45,423 nt of DNA. It comes from CAINOH01 sp041663565 (lineage in GTDB: Archaea > Micrarchaeota > Micrarchaeia > Norongarragalinales > CAINOH01). This document shows, one piece after another, positions 15,994 through 24,071 of the stretch. Positions within the stretch are counted from its first letter, which is position 1. Each line of letters starts with the position of its first letter. The DNA lies in assembly GCA_041663565.1 (NCBI GenBank), contig JBAYMJ010000011.1, forward strand, positions 1 through 45,423, read 5' to 3'. A program made the position numbers and the translations under genes. The notes under the pieces are model-generated. The model was not told the origin of the DNA and did no database searches. It was given only the letters and a program-made list of their open reading frames with translations.

Positions 15994-16233
15994 CTATCGT
16001 ATCTTGTTCAGGAGCTGGGTTGCCATCTCGCGGATCCCGTCCGCCTTGAGGATCACCATGGCGCCGGGCATCTTGGACATCATCACTATTTGGTCGCCGG
16101 GGTTGATGTTCAGCCACTTGCGGGCCTCCTTGGGTATGACTATCTGTCCCCGCGGGCCGATGATTGCGGTGGTTATCACGTCGTGCCTGCACCTTATTGG
16201 AATCAGGCTCTTCTTGTCTGATTTGTTAGCCAT
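15994..16233 (-). CDS. AbrB/MazE-type swapped-hairpin DNA-binding protein
   Basis: Protein of 79 residues with the SpoVT-AbrB pattern: TTAIIGPRGQIVIPKEARKW then LNINPGDQIVMMSK at residues 21-54. These proteins bind DNA as dimers through a swapped hairpin barrel and act as repressors or antitoxins. Here the gene heads an operon for an ABC exporter and an exported protein, so the likely role is local transcription control. The ATG at 16233 lies about 27 bases downstream of a TATA-like ATATTA, giving a leaderless mRNA, and direct repeats lie between them. Confidence 0.82.
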   Translation of the reverse strand: MANKSDKKSLIPIRCRHDVITTAIIGPRGQIVIPKEARKWLNINPGDQIVMMSKMPGAMVILKADGIREMATQLLNKIR

Positions 16234-16234
16234 A

Positions 16235-16263
16235 TCATACTATTCATACTTTTCACATTAATA
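16235..16263 (-). promoter_or_regulatory. Promoter of the AbrB-ABC operon with direct repeats
   Basis: Two TCATACT copies (plus-strand reading, 16235-16241 and 16244-16250) lie between the TATA-like element (about 16256-16263) and the AbrB start codon. With a 9-base period and this position they are a candidate autoregulatory operator. Confidence 0.45.
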
Positions 16264-16331
16264 TGCCTTTGCCTTCCCGGCTCCCGGCATCCGGCAAACG
16301 CCTATAAGCGCGTCCTGTCAACTTTATTCCG

Positions 16332-16910
16332 ATGGACTTCACCGAGATACTCGTCCTTTCAATCGGCCTTGCGATGGACGCAACCGCCGTATCCATAACC
16401 CTGGGCGGCCAGGAGGACTACAAGAAGAAGCACCGGCTCTTCACCACCGCGCTTCTTTGCGGCCTGTTCTTCGGCGGCTTCCAGGCCCTGATGCCCGCGC
16501 TGGGCTGGCTGCTCGGCTCCGGCGCGCGCCAGCTCGTGGCCGGGGTTGACCACTGGGTCGCATTCATCCTGCTTTCCGCAATAGGCCTCAAGATGCTCTA
16601 CGACTCCCTCTTCGGCAAGGAGGACGAGGCGGGACGCTGCCTTCCGACTTCGATGCGGACTTTCACCATCCTGGCAGTCGCGACCAGCATAGACGCCTTC
16701 GCAGCCGGCGTCAGCCTCGCATTCCTCGACGTGCCGCTCCTGCTTGCGATAGTCACAATCGGCATCGTGACGTTCATCCTCTCGTTCGTGGGCGCCTATG
16801 CGGGCGACAGGTTCGGCTCGATGCTGGGCAGCCGCTTCAACATAGCCGGCGGCATCACCCTGCTGGCAATCGGCCTGAAGATACTGCTTTCGCATCTGGG
16901 CGTCGCCTAG
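16332..16910 (+). CDS. mntP: Manganese efflux pump MntP
   Basis: Six-helix membrane protein of 192 residues exporting Mn2+. The two inverted-repeat halves each carry the diagnostic aspartate motif: LSIGLAMDATAVSITLGG at residues 9-26 and ATSIDAFAAGVSLAF near 120-134. Further helices: LFTTALLCGLFFGGFQALMP, VAFILLSAIGLKMLYD and LLAIVTIGIVTFILSFVGAY. The length matches the family. A TATA element (CTATAAG, about 16302-16308) lies 27 bases before the ATG, so the mRNA is probably leaderless. No manganese riboswitch is visible in the short upstream gap. Confidence 0.9.
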   Translation: MDFTEILVLSIGLAMDATAVSITLGGQEDYKKKHRLFTTALLCGLFFGGFQALMPALGWLLGSGARQLVAGVDHWVAFILLSAIGLKMLYDSLFGKEDEAGRCLPTSMRTFTILAVATSIDAFAAGVSLAFLDVPLLLAIVTIGIVTFILSFVGAYAGDRFGSMLGSRFNIAGGITLLAIGLKILLSHLGVA

Positions 16911-16955
16911 CGGAAGCTTATATTTACGGAATCCCAAATGGTTGCGGGCGCTAAA

Positions 16956-17528
16956 ATGATACTTGATGCCGATTTCATCCTCAAGATATTCTTCCTGCTC
17001 AATCCGCTTTCATCCATACCCCTCCTGTTCATCGCCTACAAACAGAAGATGAACGTCCGCAAGGTCGCGGTCTTTTCCGTCGCACTTGCCCTTGCGGTTG
17101 CGTTGTGCTTCGTGTTCCTGGGCCCCCTGCTTTTTCAGGTTTACGGCATAAGCCTGGACTCCTTCCGCATCGCAGGTGGCGTTCTCGTGTTCCTACTTGG
17201 CCTGAGCATGGCACGCGAGCACGAGCGCGACTACTCCGCAAGGAAGGGAGAGAACCTCATCAACATAATCGCCACCCCCCTCCTTACGGGTCCGGCCATA
17301 CTCTCTTTTCTGATAATCAAGACCGCCGAGCTGGGCTCCATCCCGGTTGTCGCCAACCTGCTTTGCGCGTTCATCCTCGTCGCATTCCTTTTCGTGCTTA
17401 TCGCATACCTTGTCCCGCGCGTCAACCTCTCTTACGTAATGTTCATAAGCCGGCTCTTCGGCCTGTTCCTGGTCGCCCTGGGGATAGAGATGATGGTCGC
17501 GGGGCTGAAGGTCCTTTTCTTCGGCTGA
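16956..17528 (+). CDS. MarC/UPF0056-family integral membrane protein
   Basis: Membrane protein of 190 residues with six predicted helices. MarC-family signs are FFLLNPLSSIPLLFIAYK near the N-terminus, FRIAGGVLVFLLGLSMA in the middle, and the segment TPLLTGPAILSFLIIKT. Function is not established for the family; an old link to multiple antibiotic resistance was not upheld. The frame begins at ATG 16938, but a TATA box at 16918-16926 would place the transcription start near 16947, so the ATG at 16956 is more likely. The next gene, ubiB-like, starts nine bases after its stop. Confidence 0.85.
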   Translation: MILDADFILKIFFLLNPLSSIPLLFIAYKQKMNVRKVAVFSVALALAVALCFVFLGPLLFQVYGISLDSFRIAGGVLVFLLGLSMAREHERDYSARKGENLINIIATPLLTGPAILSFLIIKTAELGSIPVVANLLCAFILVAFLFVLIAYLVPRVNLSYVMFISRLFGLFLVALGIEMMVAGLKVLFFG

Positions 17529-17537
17529 GGTGCTCCA

Positions 17538-19217
17538 ATGAACATTCCTGGCTTTTCACAGAACCGGCGCAACTTTTCGCGCGTGACAAGGATTGCGAAG
17601 ATACTCGTCAAGTACGGCTACGGCGACTTCGTGGCGGCTGCGAAGCTGCGCACCGGGATATCCATCCCCCTGTTCGGCGACGCGTCGTCCGAGAAGCTGA
17701 TGGCGCTGCCGTTCCCGGTCCGCATGCGCATGATGCTTGAGGAGCTTGGCGCCACCTACGTGAAGCTCGGCCAGATACTGAGCACGCGCGAGGACCTGGT
17801 CGGCCACGACCTTGCAGCCGAGTTCTCCAAGCTCCTGGACCACGTCGCGCCCATGCCCTTCCACGAGGTGGAGGCGGTCATCAAGCGCGAGCTCGGCCAC
17901 GCCCCCAACACCGTTTTTGCGATGTTCGAGCACGCGCCCCTGGCGTCCGCGTCAATAGGCCAGGTGCACCGCGCGATGCTCAAGAGCGGCGACTTCGTAG
18001 TTGTCAAGGTCCAGAGGCCCGACGTCGAGCAGGCCATCAAGGACGACCTTGCGGTGATGAAGTACCTGGCGTCCCTTTATGGAAAGTACGGCCCCCAGCA
18101 GGAGGATCAGCCGGACTTTGCCGGCATCATACGGGAGTTCGAGCGCGCGATAATGCAGGAAGTCGACTACGGCCACGAGGCGCGCAACGCCATCCGCTTC
18201 GCCAAGAACTTCCGAGACGACGGGACCATCTACGCGCCCAAAGTCTACACAGAATACTCGACCCGGCGCGTGCTTACCATGGAGTTCGTCGAAGGCACCA
18301 AGGTCTCCGACGTGGTGCACTCGCGCAAGGGCTTCGACTGCAAGCTGCTTGCGGGCAACGGCGCCAGGGCGTTCTTCAAGCAGATACTCGAGGACGGCTT
18401 CTTCCACGCCGACCCCCACCCGGGAAACATCCTCGTGCTCAAGAACAACGTGCTGTGCTTCCTTGACTTCGGCAACTGCGGCCGCATCGACAAGGAGTTC
18501 ATGGAAAACATCACCGACGTCTTCGTGTGCGTGATGCAGTACGACCTCAACGGCTTTGTCACCAAGCTCACCGACATGGGCATGATGGACGAGAACGTCG
18601 ACGTTTCCGCGTTCAAGTCCGAGATGGCCGACGTGATGGACATGTGCTACGGCGAGGAGCTTGAGGACATCCAGATGGGCGAGGTGCTTTCCGCGCTCCT
18701 GTCGCTCCTGACCCGCTACAAGATACGCACTCCCCGCGAGTTCGTGATGCTTTCCCGCTCCCTTGTGCTCATGGAAGGGACCGGCCAGATGCTCTACCCC
18801 GGCTTCAACGCCCTCGAGGTCTTTGCGCCATATGCAAAAAACGTGGCCAGGCGCAGGTACAGCCCCCAGAACCTGGTCGAGCTGTTCAAGCAGAACTCGC
18901 TCCAGATAGCGCATTTTGTCAAGGTTTTCCCGACCAGCATGAGGCGCATAATGTCCAAGCTCGAGTCCGGAAAGATGAGCATCGAGTTCGAGCACAAGAA
19001 CCTCGACGTGTTCTCCTCGGACCTGGAGCGCATCGGCAACAAGCTCGTGATGGCGCTCGTGGTCTCGGCGCTCATAGTGGGCTCGTCGCTTGTAATGCTT
19101 ACGGACAAGGGCCCGAAGATGTTCGACTTCCCGGTACTCGGCCTTTTGGGGTTCTGCATCAGCGGCTTCCTGGGGTTTGTGCTGGTATTTTCGATGATTA
19201 ACCACGAGCGCGGCTGA
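17538..19217 (+). CDS. ABC1/UbiB (AarF)-family atypical kinase
   Basis: Membrane-anchored protein-kinase-like ATPase of 559 residues. The family signatures are present: KLGQILSTREDL at 76-87 (the inhibitory KxGQ motif), ASIGQVHRA (the alanine-rich loop replacing the glycine-rich loop), VVVKVQRPD (ATP-binding Lys), FFHADPHPGNIL (catalytic loop) and CFLDFGNCGRI (the DFG-equivalent). Two C-terminal membrane helices follow (ALVVSALIVGSSLVML and LGLLGFCISGFLGFVLVF). In bacteria and mitochondria UbiB/COQ8 supports quinone synthesis; the archaeal role is probably isoprenoid lipid or quinone metabolism. GAGGTG overlaps the MarC stop, so translation is coupled. A phasin-like gene follows. Confidence 0.9.
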   Translation: MNIPGFSQNRRNFSRVTRIAKILVKYGYGDFVAAAKLRTGISIPLFGDASSEKLMALPFPVRMRMMLEELGATYVKLGQILSTREDLVGHDLAAEFSKLLDHVAPMPFHEVEAVIKRELGHAPNTVFAMFEHAPLASASIGQVHRAMLKSGDFVVVKVQRPDVEQAIKDDLAVMKYLASLYGKYGPQQEDQPDFAGIIREFERAIMQEVDYGHEARNAIRFAKNFRDDGTIYAPKVYTEYSTRRVLTMEFVEGTKVSDVVHSRKGFDCKLLAGNGARAFFKQILEDGFFHADPHPGNILVLKNNVLCFLDFGNCGRIDKEFMENITDVFVCVMQYDLNGFVTKLTDMGMMDENVDVSAFKSEMADVMDMCYGEELEDIQMGEVLSALLSLLTRYKIRTPREFVMLSRSLVLMEGTGQMLYPGFNALEVFAPYAKNVARRRYSPQNLVELFKQNSLQIAHFVKVFPTSMRRIMSKLESGKMSIEFEHKNLDVFSSDLERIGNKLVMALVVSALIVGSSLVMLTDKGPKMFDFPVLGLLGFCISGFLGFVLVFSMINHERG

Positions 19218-19269
19218 TTTCTCAGATTGCGCTCGGGATGAATATGGGTTGGAGCGAGGGGGGTTTATC

Positions 19270-19671
19270 ATGGCAAGCAAGTTGGTGCGCAATTCGCTTT
19301 TGTTGGGCGCGGGGCTTTCGGCGATGGCAAGGAAAGCCATCGAGGAGAAGATACGCGAGCTTGAGAAGGACGGCGACATAGACCCCGACGAGGCCCAGAA
19401 GCTTGTAGAGGAGATTGCAGGCCAGGTTGCGGAGACGCGCGACAGCCTCGTGCAGACCGTGCGCTCCGAGGTCGACCGCGCGCTCAAGGCGTCGCCCATA
19501 GCGACCAAGAAGGAGCTTGCCGCGCTGGAGGAGAAGTTCGCCCAGTACAAGCGGAACATGGCCTCCTACCAGGTGGACCACACTGCTGTTGCGCTCCTGA
19601 AGCGGCGCTACGCGAAGGGAGAAATCTCGAAGAAGCAGTACGAGCAGATGAAGAAGGACCTGCTCAAGTGA
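19270..19671 (+). CDS. Phasin-like coiled-coil protein with C-terminal SHOCT domain
   Basis: Soluble protein of 133 residues. The first 100 residues resemble the polyhydroxyalkanoate granule-associated phasin family: a short hydrophobic region (SLLLGAGLSAMARKAIEEKI), then long amphipathic helices (DPDEAQKLVEEIAGQVAETR, KKELAALEEKFAQYKRNM). The last 28 residues are a SHOCT motif (ALLKRRYAKGEISKKQYEQM), a short helical oligomerisation element. Pairing with a UbiB-like gene 52 bases upstream is a recurring arrangement for such proteins as I recall it, and suggests a shared membrane role. The ATG at 19270 is preferred over the TTG at 19249 because GAGGGGGG lies just before it. Confidence 0.7.
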   Translation: MASKLVRNSLLLGAGLSAMARKAIEEKIRELEKDGDIDPDEAQKLVEEIAGQVAETRDSLVQTVRSEVDRALKASPIATKKELAALEEKFAQYKRNMASYQVDHTAVALLKRRYAKGEISKKQYEQMKKDLLK

Positions 19672-19716
19672 TTGCGCCCCGGCGGGCCACCGGACCCGAA
19701 GGGGGTCTTCTTCCCT

Positions 19717-19929
19717 TCAGTCCTGCTTGGGCATGACTGCCCAGGCAAGCAGGTAGAAGAACACGCCGCCCACTATGGCGGTCATCAGCGCGAACAGTAT
19801 GAACAGCAGCCTGATTACCGTCGGGTCGACTTCGGCGTACTCGGCGATTCCCCCGCACACTCCGGCAACCTTGTGCTCCTTCCTTGAAAGGTAGAGCCTT
19901 TTGGAGTTTTTCGTCTTCTTTCCAGCCAT
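19717..19929 (-). CDS. PspC-domain membrane protein
   Basis: PspC-domain protein of 70 residues. The core is KRLYLSRKEHKVAGVCGGIA then EYAEVDPTVIRLLFILFA, followed by a hydrophobic hairpin ending in FFYLLAWAVMPKQD. In bacteria PspC is an inner-membrane sensor of envelope stress; short archaeal versions are of unknown function. A much longer frame extends upstream, but the ATG at 19929 is preceded by GGATGAT, and the upstream residues lie inside the deaminase gene in another frame. It lies 13 bases after the deaminase, at the end of the aromatic operon. A paralogue is at 30570-30794. Confidence 0.85.
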   Translation of the reverse strand: MAGKKTKNSKRLYLSRKEHKVAGVCGGIAEYAEVDPTVIRLLFILFALMTAIVGGVFFYLLAWAVMPKQD

Positions 19930-19942
19930 GCAATCATCCGCC

Positions 19943-20428
19943 TCAATACGTCCTTTTCTTCCCGTTCTTTGACCACTCCTGGAAGAGTTCCAGGCACTCC
20001 TTCCGCAAAAAGCCGGGCACCAGCCTGATTTTGCTCTTTCCCAAAAGCTCCATCTTCCTGTCCGAGATGGGCCATTCGGAGAACCCGTATTTTGCCGCGT
20101 CGGCAATCTTAGTGCCGTAAAAGACCGTCGGAATCCTGGCCCAGTGGCACGCAGTGAAGCACATCGGGCAGGGTTCGGTGGTCGAGTATATGACGCAGTC
20201 GGATAGGTCTATTCGGCCCAGCTTGCGGCAGGCCTTGTGCAGCGCGTTGATTTCGGCGTGGGCCGTTATGTCCTTGTGCGCAAAGACTTCATTGTGGGTG
20301 GCCACGACTGCCTTGCCCTTGCAGGCTATGCACGCGCCGAACGGTGTCTGGCCCCTTCTTACCCCTTCGCGGGCCTTTTTTATCGCAAGCCGCATGAAGT
20401 CCTCGTCTTTCATGGAGTGGTTTCTCAT
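19943..20428 (-). CDS. Cytidine/guanine deaminase-family zinc enzyme
   Basis: Zinc-dependent deaminase of 161 residues. The metal site is visible: THAEINALHKA-like HAEIN at about 60-64 (zinc His, proton-shuttle Glu) and TTEPCPMCFTACHWARI near 90-106 (two zinc Cys). The N-terminus (DFMRLAIKKAREGVRRGQTP, then FGACI) and the C-terminal helix resemble guanine deaminase and tRNA-adenosine or dCMP deaminase relatives; the length and FYGTKIADAAKYGF favour the guanine deaminase group, but the substrate is not certain. The ATG at 20428 overlaps the aroA-aroK stop (ATGA). A later ATG at 20413 is possible. Its presence at the end of the aromatic operon has no obvious metabolic reason. Confidence 0.8.
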   Translation of the reverse strand: MRNHSMKDEDFMRLAIKKAREGVRRGQTPFGACIACKGKAVVATHNEVFAHKDITAHAEINALHKACRKLGRIDLSDCVIYSTTEPCPMCFTACHWARIPTVFYGTKIADAAKYGFSEWPISDRKMELLGKSKIRLVPGFLRKECLELFQEWSKNGKKRTY

Positions 20429-22266
20429 TCGGTGCATTTAACCGTTTTGTTGGCCGAGTGGAGCGAAAGCACGTCCCCCGCGATTTCGGCAACGCTTTTT
20501 TTTGCAGTGTCCACGCTGGCGTCCGCAGCCTTTGCATAAGTGTTTTTACGCATTGAAAGGAGCGTTCTTACCCGTTCCATTCCGCCACCCGCAAGCAATG
20601 GCCTTTTGGAGGCGATTTCCGATACCCGCTCCCAGATGATTTCAGGCGAAGCCTTGAGCCAATACAGCTTCCCGTTCTCTTTGAGTGCGGTCACGTTCCT
20701 TCCGTCAAGCACGGCCCCGCCGCCGCACGATATGACGCAGCCCGTTTCTTTGGATGCTTTTGCGCATTCCTCCGCCTCGCGCTTCCGAAACCCCGCATCG
20801 CCCTCGGATTCGAATATCTTTGGGATTTTCATCCCTGCCGTTTTTTCAATCTCGGAGTCGAGGTCAATCAGTTTTCTTCCGGTGCGGGTGCTGATTTCCC
20901 TTGCCACTTCGCTCTTTCCGGTTCCCATGAACCCGATGAGCACGATGTTTTCCCTTTCCGCGCTGTCATCGTTTCTTTCCAGCCTTGCGCCTATCCTTTC
21001 CAGCCTCTCAAAAAAATCCGGGAAGCTCTTCGAGACGCACTCCGCGCCAAGTATGGTTGTTTTGCCAACCGCCATCCCGAGGACAGCAAAGCCCATCGCA
21101 AGCCTGTGGTCGTTGTGGGGGTCAATGGTTGCTCCGTGGAGTGCTTCAGTTCCGTTTCCATTTACCATAATCCAATCGGGGCCTTCGCTTGCATCGCAGC
21201 CGAACCTTTTCAGCTCGGCAACCAGGTCGGTAATCCTGTCGGACTCCTTTGCGCGCAGGTGGCCCACGTTCACTATTTTGGTGGTCCCATGCGCGCAGGC
21301 CGCAACCGCGCAAATGGTCGGCACCGAGTCCGGGCAGTCGGAGCAGTCGATTTCTCCTGCCCCAACCAGTTTTGCAGGGCCGGTTACCGTTATTTTGCCG
21401 TCACTTTCCTTCCTTATTCGCGCACCCATCTTTCCAATCATCAAAATGAACTTGGCATCGCCCTGCGCCGAATCCGGGTTCAGGCCCGCAACCGCAACCT
21501 TTCCCCCAGTCACTGCGGCTGCTGCAAAAAAGTACGATGCTGACGAGTAGTCCGCCTCCACTGTGTAGTCGCGGCAGGTGTAGTGCCCAACTGGCTCGAC
21601 GTCAAAGCGCCGGAAGCCCCCGTTTCTTGCTGTTGCCCCGAAAAGCCGCATCATCTCCAGCGTAATTTCAATGTATGGCCTGGACTTTGCCTCGCCCTCG
21701 ATGGATATTGTCGTTTTCTTTCCCGCAAGCGGCGCAACAAGAAGGAGCGACGACACGAACTGCGAGCTTGTTGAAGCGCGGACGGTTATTTTGTCCGCGA
21801 TGCCGGTTGCTTTCGACCAAACCTTTATCGGCGGGCAGCCATTGTTGTTTATTGACTGTGCAAAAAATCCTGCCAAGTTCAAAGCATCAAGCAAATCCCC
21901 AATCGGCCTCTTCCTCATCCTCTCGTCGCCATCTAGCACAACTGGCTCCGGCGAAAGCGCGGCAATGGATGCAAGAAGCCTCATCGAAGTGCCTGAGTTT
22001 CCAAGGTAAATCGTCTCGCCGGGCCTTGCCGCAGGCTTTCCTGCAAAACCGTCGATTATCGCCTCGTTTCCTGCAAGGCTGATTCTTGCTCCAAGCTTCC
22101 TGCACGCATCAATCGTGAGCAGGGTGTCGTCCGAGACGAGTATGTTCGATATTTTCGACCTGCCCTCTGCGAGGCTTGCAAGTATGGTTGCACGGTGAGT
22201 GAAGCTCTTGGATGCCGGGGCCTCGTCTGTGCCGCCTGCCTTTGACTTTTCAACAATGATGCGCAT
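20425..22266 (-). CDS. aroA-aroK: Fused EPSP synthase and shikimate kinase
   Basis: Bifunctional shikimate-pathway enzyme of 613 residues. Residues 1 to about 430 are 5-enolpyruvylshikimate-3-phosphate synthase: ASKSFTHRATILASLAEG, LGNSGTSMRLLAS near 90, RKRPIGDLLDAL near 118, SSQFVSSLLL, DYSSASYFFAAAA, RAKESDRITDL and DPHNDHRLAMGFAV. Residues about 437-613 are a P-loop shikimate kinase of the bacterial AroK/AroL type: Walker A GFMGTGKSEVA, DLDSEIEK, FRKREAEE and the glycine triplet ISCGGGAVL. Most archaea use an unrelated GHMP-type shikimate kinase. The order in the polypeptide is opposite to the reaction order (kinase acts first). No stop or frameshift lies between domains. It starts nine bases after tyrA. 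Confidence 0.92.
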   Translation of the reverse strand: MRIIVEKSKAGGTDEAPASKSFTHRATILASLAEGRSKISNILVSDDTLLTIDACRKLGARISLAGNEAIIDGFAGKPAARPGETIYLGNSGTSMRLLASIAALSPEPVVLDGDERMRKRPIGDLLDALNLAGFFAQSINNNGCPPIKVWSKATGIADKITVRASTSSQFVSSLLLVAPLAGKKTTISIEGEAKSRPYIEITLEMMRLFGATARNGGFRRFDVEPVGHYTCRDYTVEADYSSASYFFAAAAVTGGKVAVAGLNPDSAQGDAKFILMIGKMGARIRKESDGKITVTGPAKLVGAGEIDCSDCPDSVPTICAVAACAHGTTKIVNVGHLRAKESDRITDLVAELKRFGCDASEGPDWIMVNGNGTEALHGATIDPHNDHRLAMGFAVLGMAVGKTTILGAECVSKSFPDFFERLERIGARLERNDDSAERENIVLIGFMGTGKSEVAREISTRTGRKLIDLDSEIEKTAGMKIPKIFESEGDAGFRKREAEECAKASKETGCVISCGGGAVLDGRNVTALKENGKLYWLKASPEIIWERVSEIASKRPLLAGGGMERVRTLLSMRKNTYAKAADASVDTAKKSVAEIAGDVLSLHSANKTVKCTE

Positions 22267-22275
22267 TTTGGATTT

Positions 22276-23013
22276 TCACTTTCCGAATCCCTTTTCCATG
22301 CGCTCAAGCTCCGCCAAAAGCTTCCTGCGCTCCTGCTTTGCATAAGGGTTCAGCGTCTCGATGTCGGCAAAGAGCTGGTCGGAGTCGTGGCGCACCATCT
22401 CCGCAGCTGCCATCATCCTCTCGTGGCTCTTGAGCCTGGCGGGTGCGTCTTTGGGGCTGATTTTTGCAAGCGCGCGTCCCACAAAATGCGTGATTGCCTG
22501 CGTGGACGCCATCAGCCTATCGTGCTCGTCCGCAGTAAGCCGCACAACGTCCAAGCCGAGTTCCTTCAGCAATGCGCAAACTTTTTCCGTGCGTTTTGAC
22601 CGCACCGGACAGACAGTTATCTGCTGTCCCCTGATTCCGTTTCCCGCGCTCTGCGGCCCGAACAGCGGGTGCGTGCCGATGACTTCCACTTCGGAGGGGA
22701 GCATGCTTTCCATGAGCCTGCAGGGAAGAACCTTCACCGAGCACGTGTCAAGAACTAGTGCGCCTGGCCGAATGTTGGGTGCGATTTCCTTCAGCGCATC
22801 CTGCATCTGCGAAATCGGCACGCACAGCACGATGAAGTCCGCCTTGGCCGCATCCTCGATGGGTACTTGGCGCACGCCCAGCTTCCTTGCATCCTCCGGC
22901 TTTTGCTTTGAGTCGGCTACTACTACCTCGTATTTTCCCGCAAGGTGCGATGCCGTGAGCTTTCCGAACGCTCCGAACCCGATTATTGCGACTTTTTTCA
23001 TTCCTGTATTCAC
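22276..23013 (-). CDS. tyrA: Prephenate dehydrogenase
   Basis: NAD(P)-dependent oxidative decarboxylation of prephenate (or arogenate) toward tyrosine. The N-terminal Rossmann motif is IIGFGAFGKLTASHLAG, and the TyrA signature THPLFGPQSAGNG lies near residue 112. A catalytic His is in that motif and in STQAITHFVGRAL near 170. At 245 residues it is a short monofunctional form: no chorismate mutase or ACT domain, the mutase being in pheA. GTG at 23013 overlaps the aminotransferase stop (GTGA); an ATG at 23001 is the alternative start. Product: 4-hydroxyphenylpyruvate, the substrate for the adjacent aminotransferase. Confidence 0.88.
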   Translation of the reverse strand: MNTGMKKVAIIGFGAFGKLTASHLAGKYEVVVADSKQKPEDARKLGVRQVPIEDAAKADFIVLCVPISQMQDALKEIAPNIRPGALVLDTCSVKVLPCRLMESMLPSEVEVIGTHPLFGPQSAGNGIRGQQITVCPVRSKRTEKVCALLKELGLDVVRLTADEHDRLMASTQAITHFVGRALAKISPKDAPARLKSHERMMAAAEMVRHDSDQLFADIETLNPYAKQERRKLLAELERMEKGFGK

Positions 23014-24071
23014 ACCAGCCTGTTGATTTTCTCAAGCGCACAGGCAAGCTCGTCCTGCGGCAGGGTAAGCGAGATGCGCAGGAATCCTGGAAACCCGAAC
23101 GCGCTTCCAGGGGCGACGCCGATGCCGCTTTTCAAAAGCTCCATGCACGCCCTGTCGCCGTCAAGCCCGGCCTTGGTCACGAAAATGTAGATTCCCGCCT
23201 GCGGCTTTGCGAATTCGAACTTCTTGGAAAGGACGTCGCAGGCTATTTTTGCGCGCTCCTCGTACTCTTTTGCCATCACATCCTCAATCTGCGGGTTGTG
23301 CATCGCACAAATCGCCGCGTCCTGCACGAACTGCGGCACGCACGAGAAGGTGGACTGGGCGAGCGAGACCATCCTCTGCGCAAACTCCGGACTGGACTCA
23401 AGGTAGCCTGCCCTCCAGCCGGTCATTGCAAATCCCTTCGAGAAGCTTCCCGCGACGATGACGTTTTCGGACGGCCTTATTTGGCCATCCATCTTAGAAA
23501 ATGACAATCCTTGGTATGCGGTGTCAACAAGAACCTGTACGCCGTGTTCAGACGCCACTCCGGCAAGTTCGTTGACCTTATTGCCTGAAAGAACGGTGCT
23601 GGTAGGGTTGTTCGGGTTGCAAATCACGACCAGCTTCGTGTCCGCGTCAATCGCCGCGTCCAAGTCAGCTGCATCCCAAGCCCAGTTTGACTCAAGCGTG
23701 CTTCTTACGTGCACTGCCTGCACGTTGTTCGCCGCGCATATCGCGTCGAATCCCGGCCAGTGGGGCGAGAGGATGCAGACTTTCCTTTCCTGCGCAAGCA
23801 GGTTCACAGCACCGAAGATGGCGAACTTGGAACCCGGCGTGACAACCACCTGTTCCGGACTTGCTCCGTGCTTTTGCGCAATCATCTTGCGCAGCGCAGG
23901 CAGCCCCTGCGCGCTAACGTATGCGGCGTTTGTCTTTCCCATCGACCCCATTCCTGCGTCCACTATCACTTGGGGGGTCTTCATGTCCGGCTCTCCGATG
24001 TAGAGCTTGGCTATGTTCTCGCCCGCAGCCTGGCGTGCAAGCGCCTGCTCGACAAACTCGTAGAACTTCAC
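23010..24071 (-). CDS. PLP-dependent aromatic/aspartate aminotransferase (class I)
   Basis: Fold-type I aminotransferase of 353 residues that probably transaminates phenylpyruvate and 4-hydroxyphenylpyruvate (or prephenate). The PLP lysine is in SFSKGFAMTGWRAGYLE near residue 228; other signs are YIGEPDMKTP, ICNPNNPTSTVLS (cofactor-binding Asn) and FLRISLTLP with the carboxylate-binding Arg. The length is a little under the usual 380-400. GTG at 24071 overlaps the pheA stop as GTGA, indicating coupled translation. The position between pheA and tyrA supports an aromatic role; substrate preference cannot be read from sequence. Confidence 0.88.
   Translation of the reverse strand: MKFYEFVEQALARQAAGENIAKLYIGEPDMKTPQVIVDAGMGSMGKTNAAYVSAQGLPALRKMIAQKHGASPEQVVVTPGSKFAIFGAVNLLAQERKVCILSPHWPGFDAICAANNVQAVHVRSTLESNWAWDAADLDAAIDADTKLVVICNPNNPTSTVLSGNKVNELAGVASEHGVQVLVDTAYQGLSFSKMDGQIRPSENVIVAGSFSKGFAMTGWRAGYLESSPEFAQRMVSLAQSTFSCVPQFVQDAAICAMHNPQIEDVMAKEYEERAKIACDVLSKKFEFAKPQAGIYIFVTKAGLDGDRACMELLKSGIGVAPGSAFGFPGFLRISLTLPQDELACALEKINRLV

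Noticed and set aside
17952..19559. Long open frame antisense to the UbiB-like gene
   Set aside because: Same cause: high GC with third-position bias; the composition is implausible and the sense strand has clear UbiB motifs.
19930..20106. N-terminal extension of the first PspC gene
   Set aside because: It overlaps the deaminase gene in another frame and its translation lacks any PspC feature; GGATGAT precedes the ATG at 19929.
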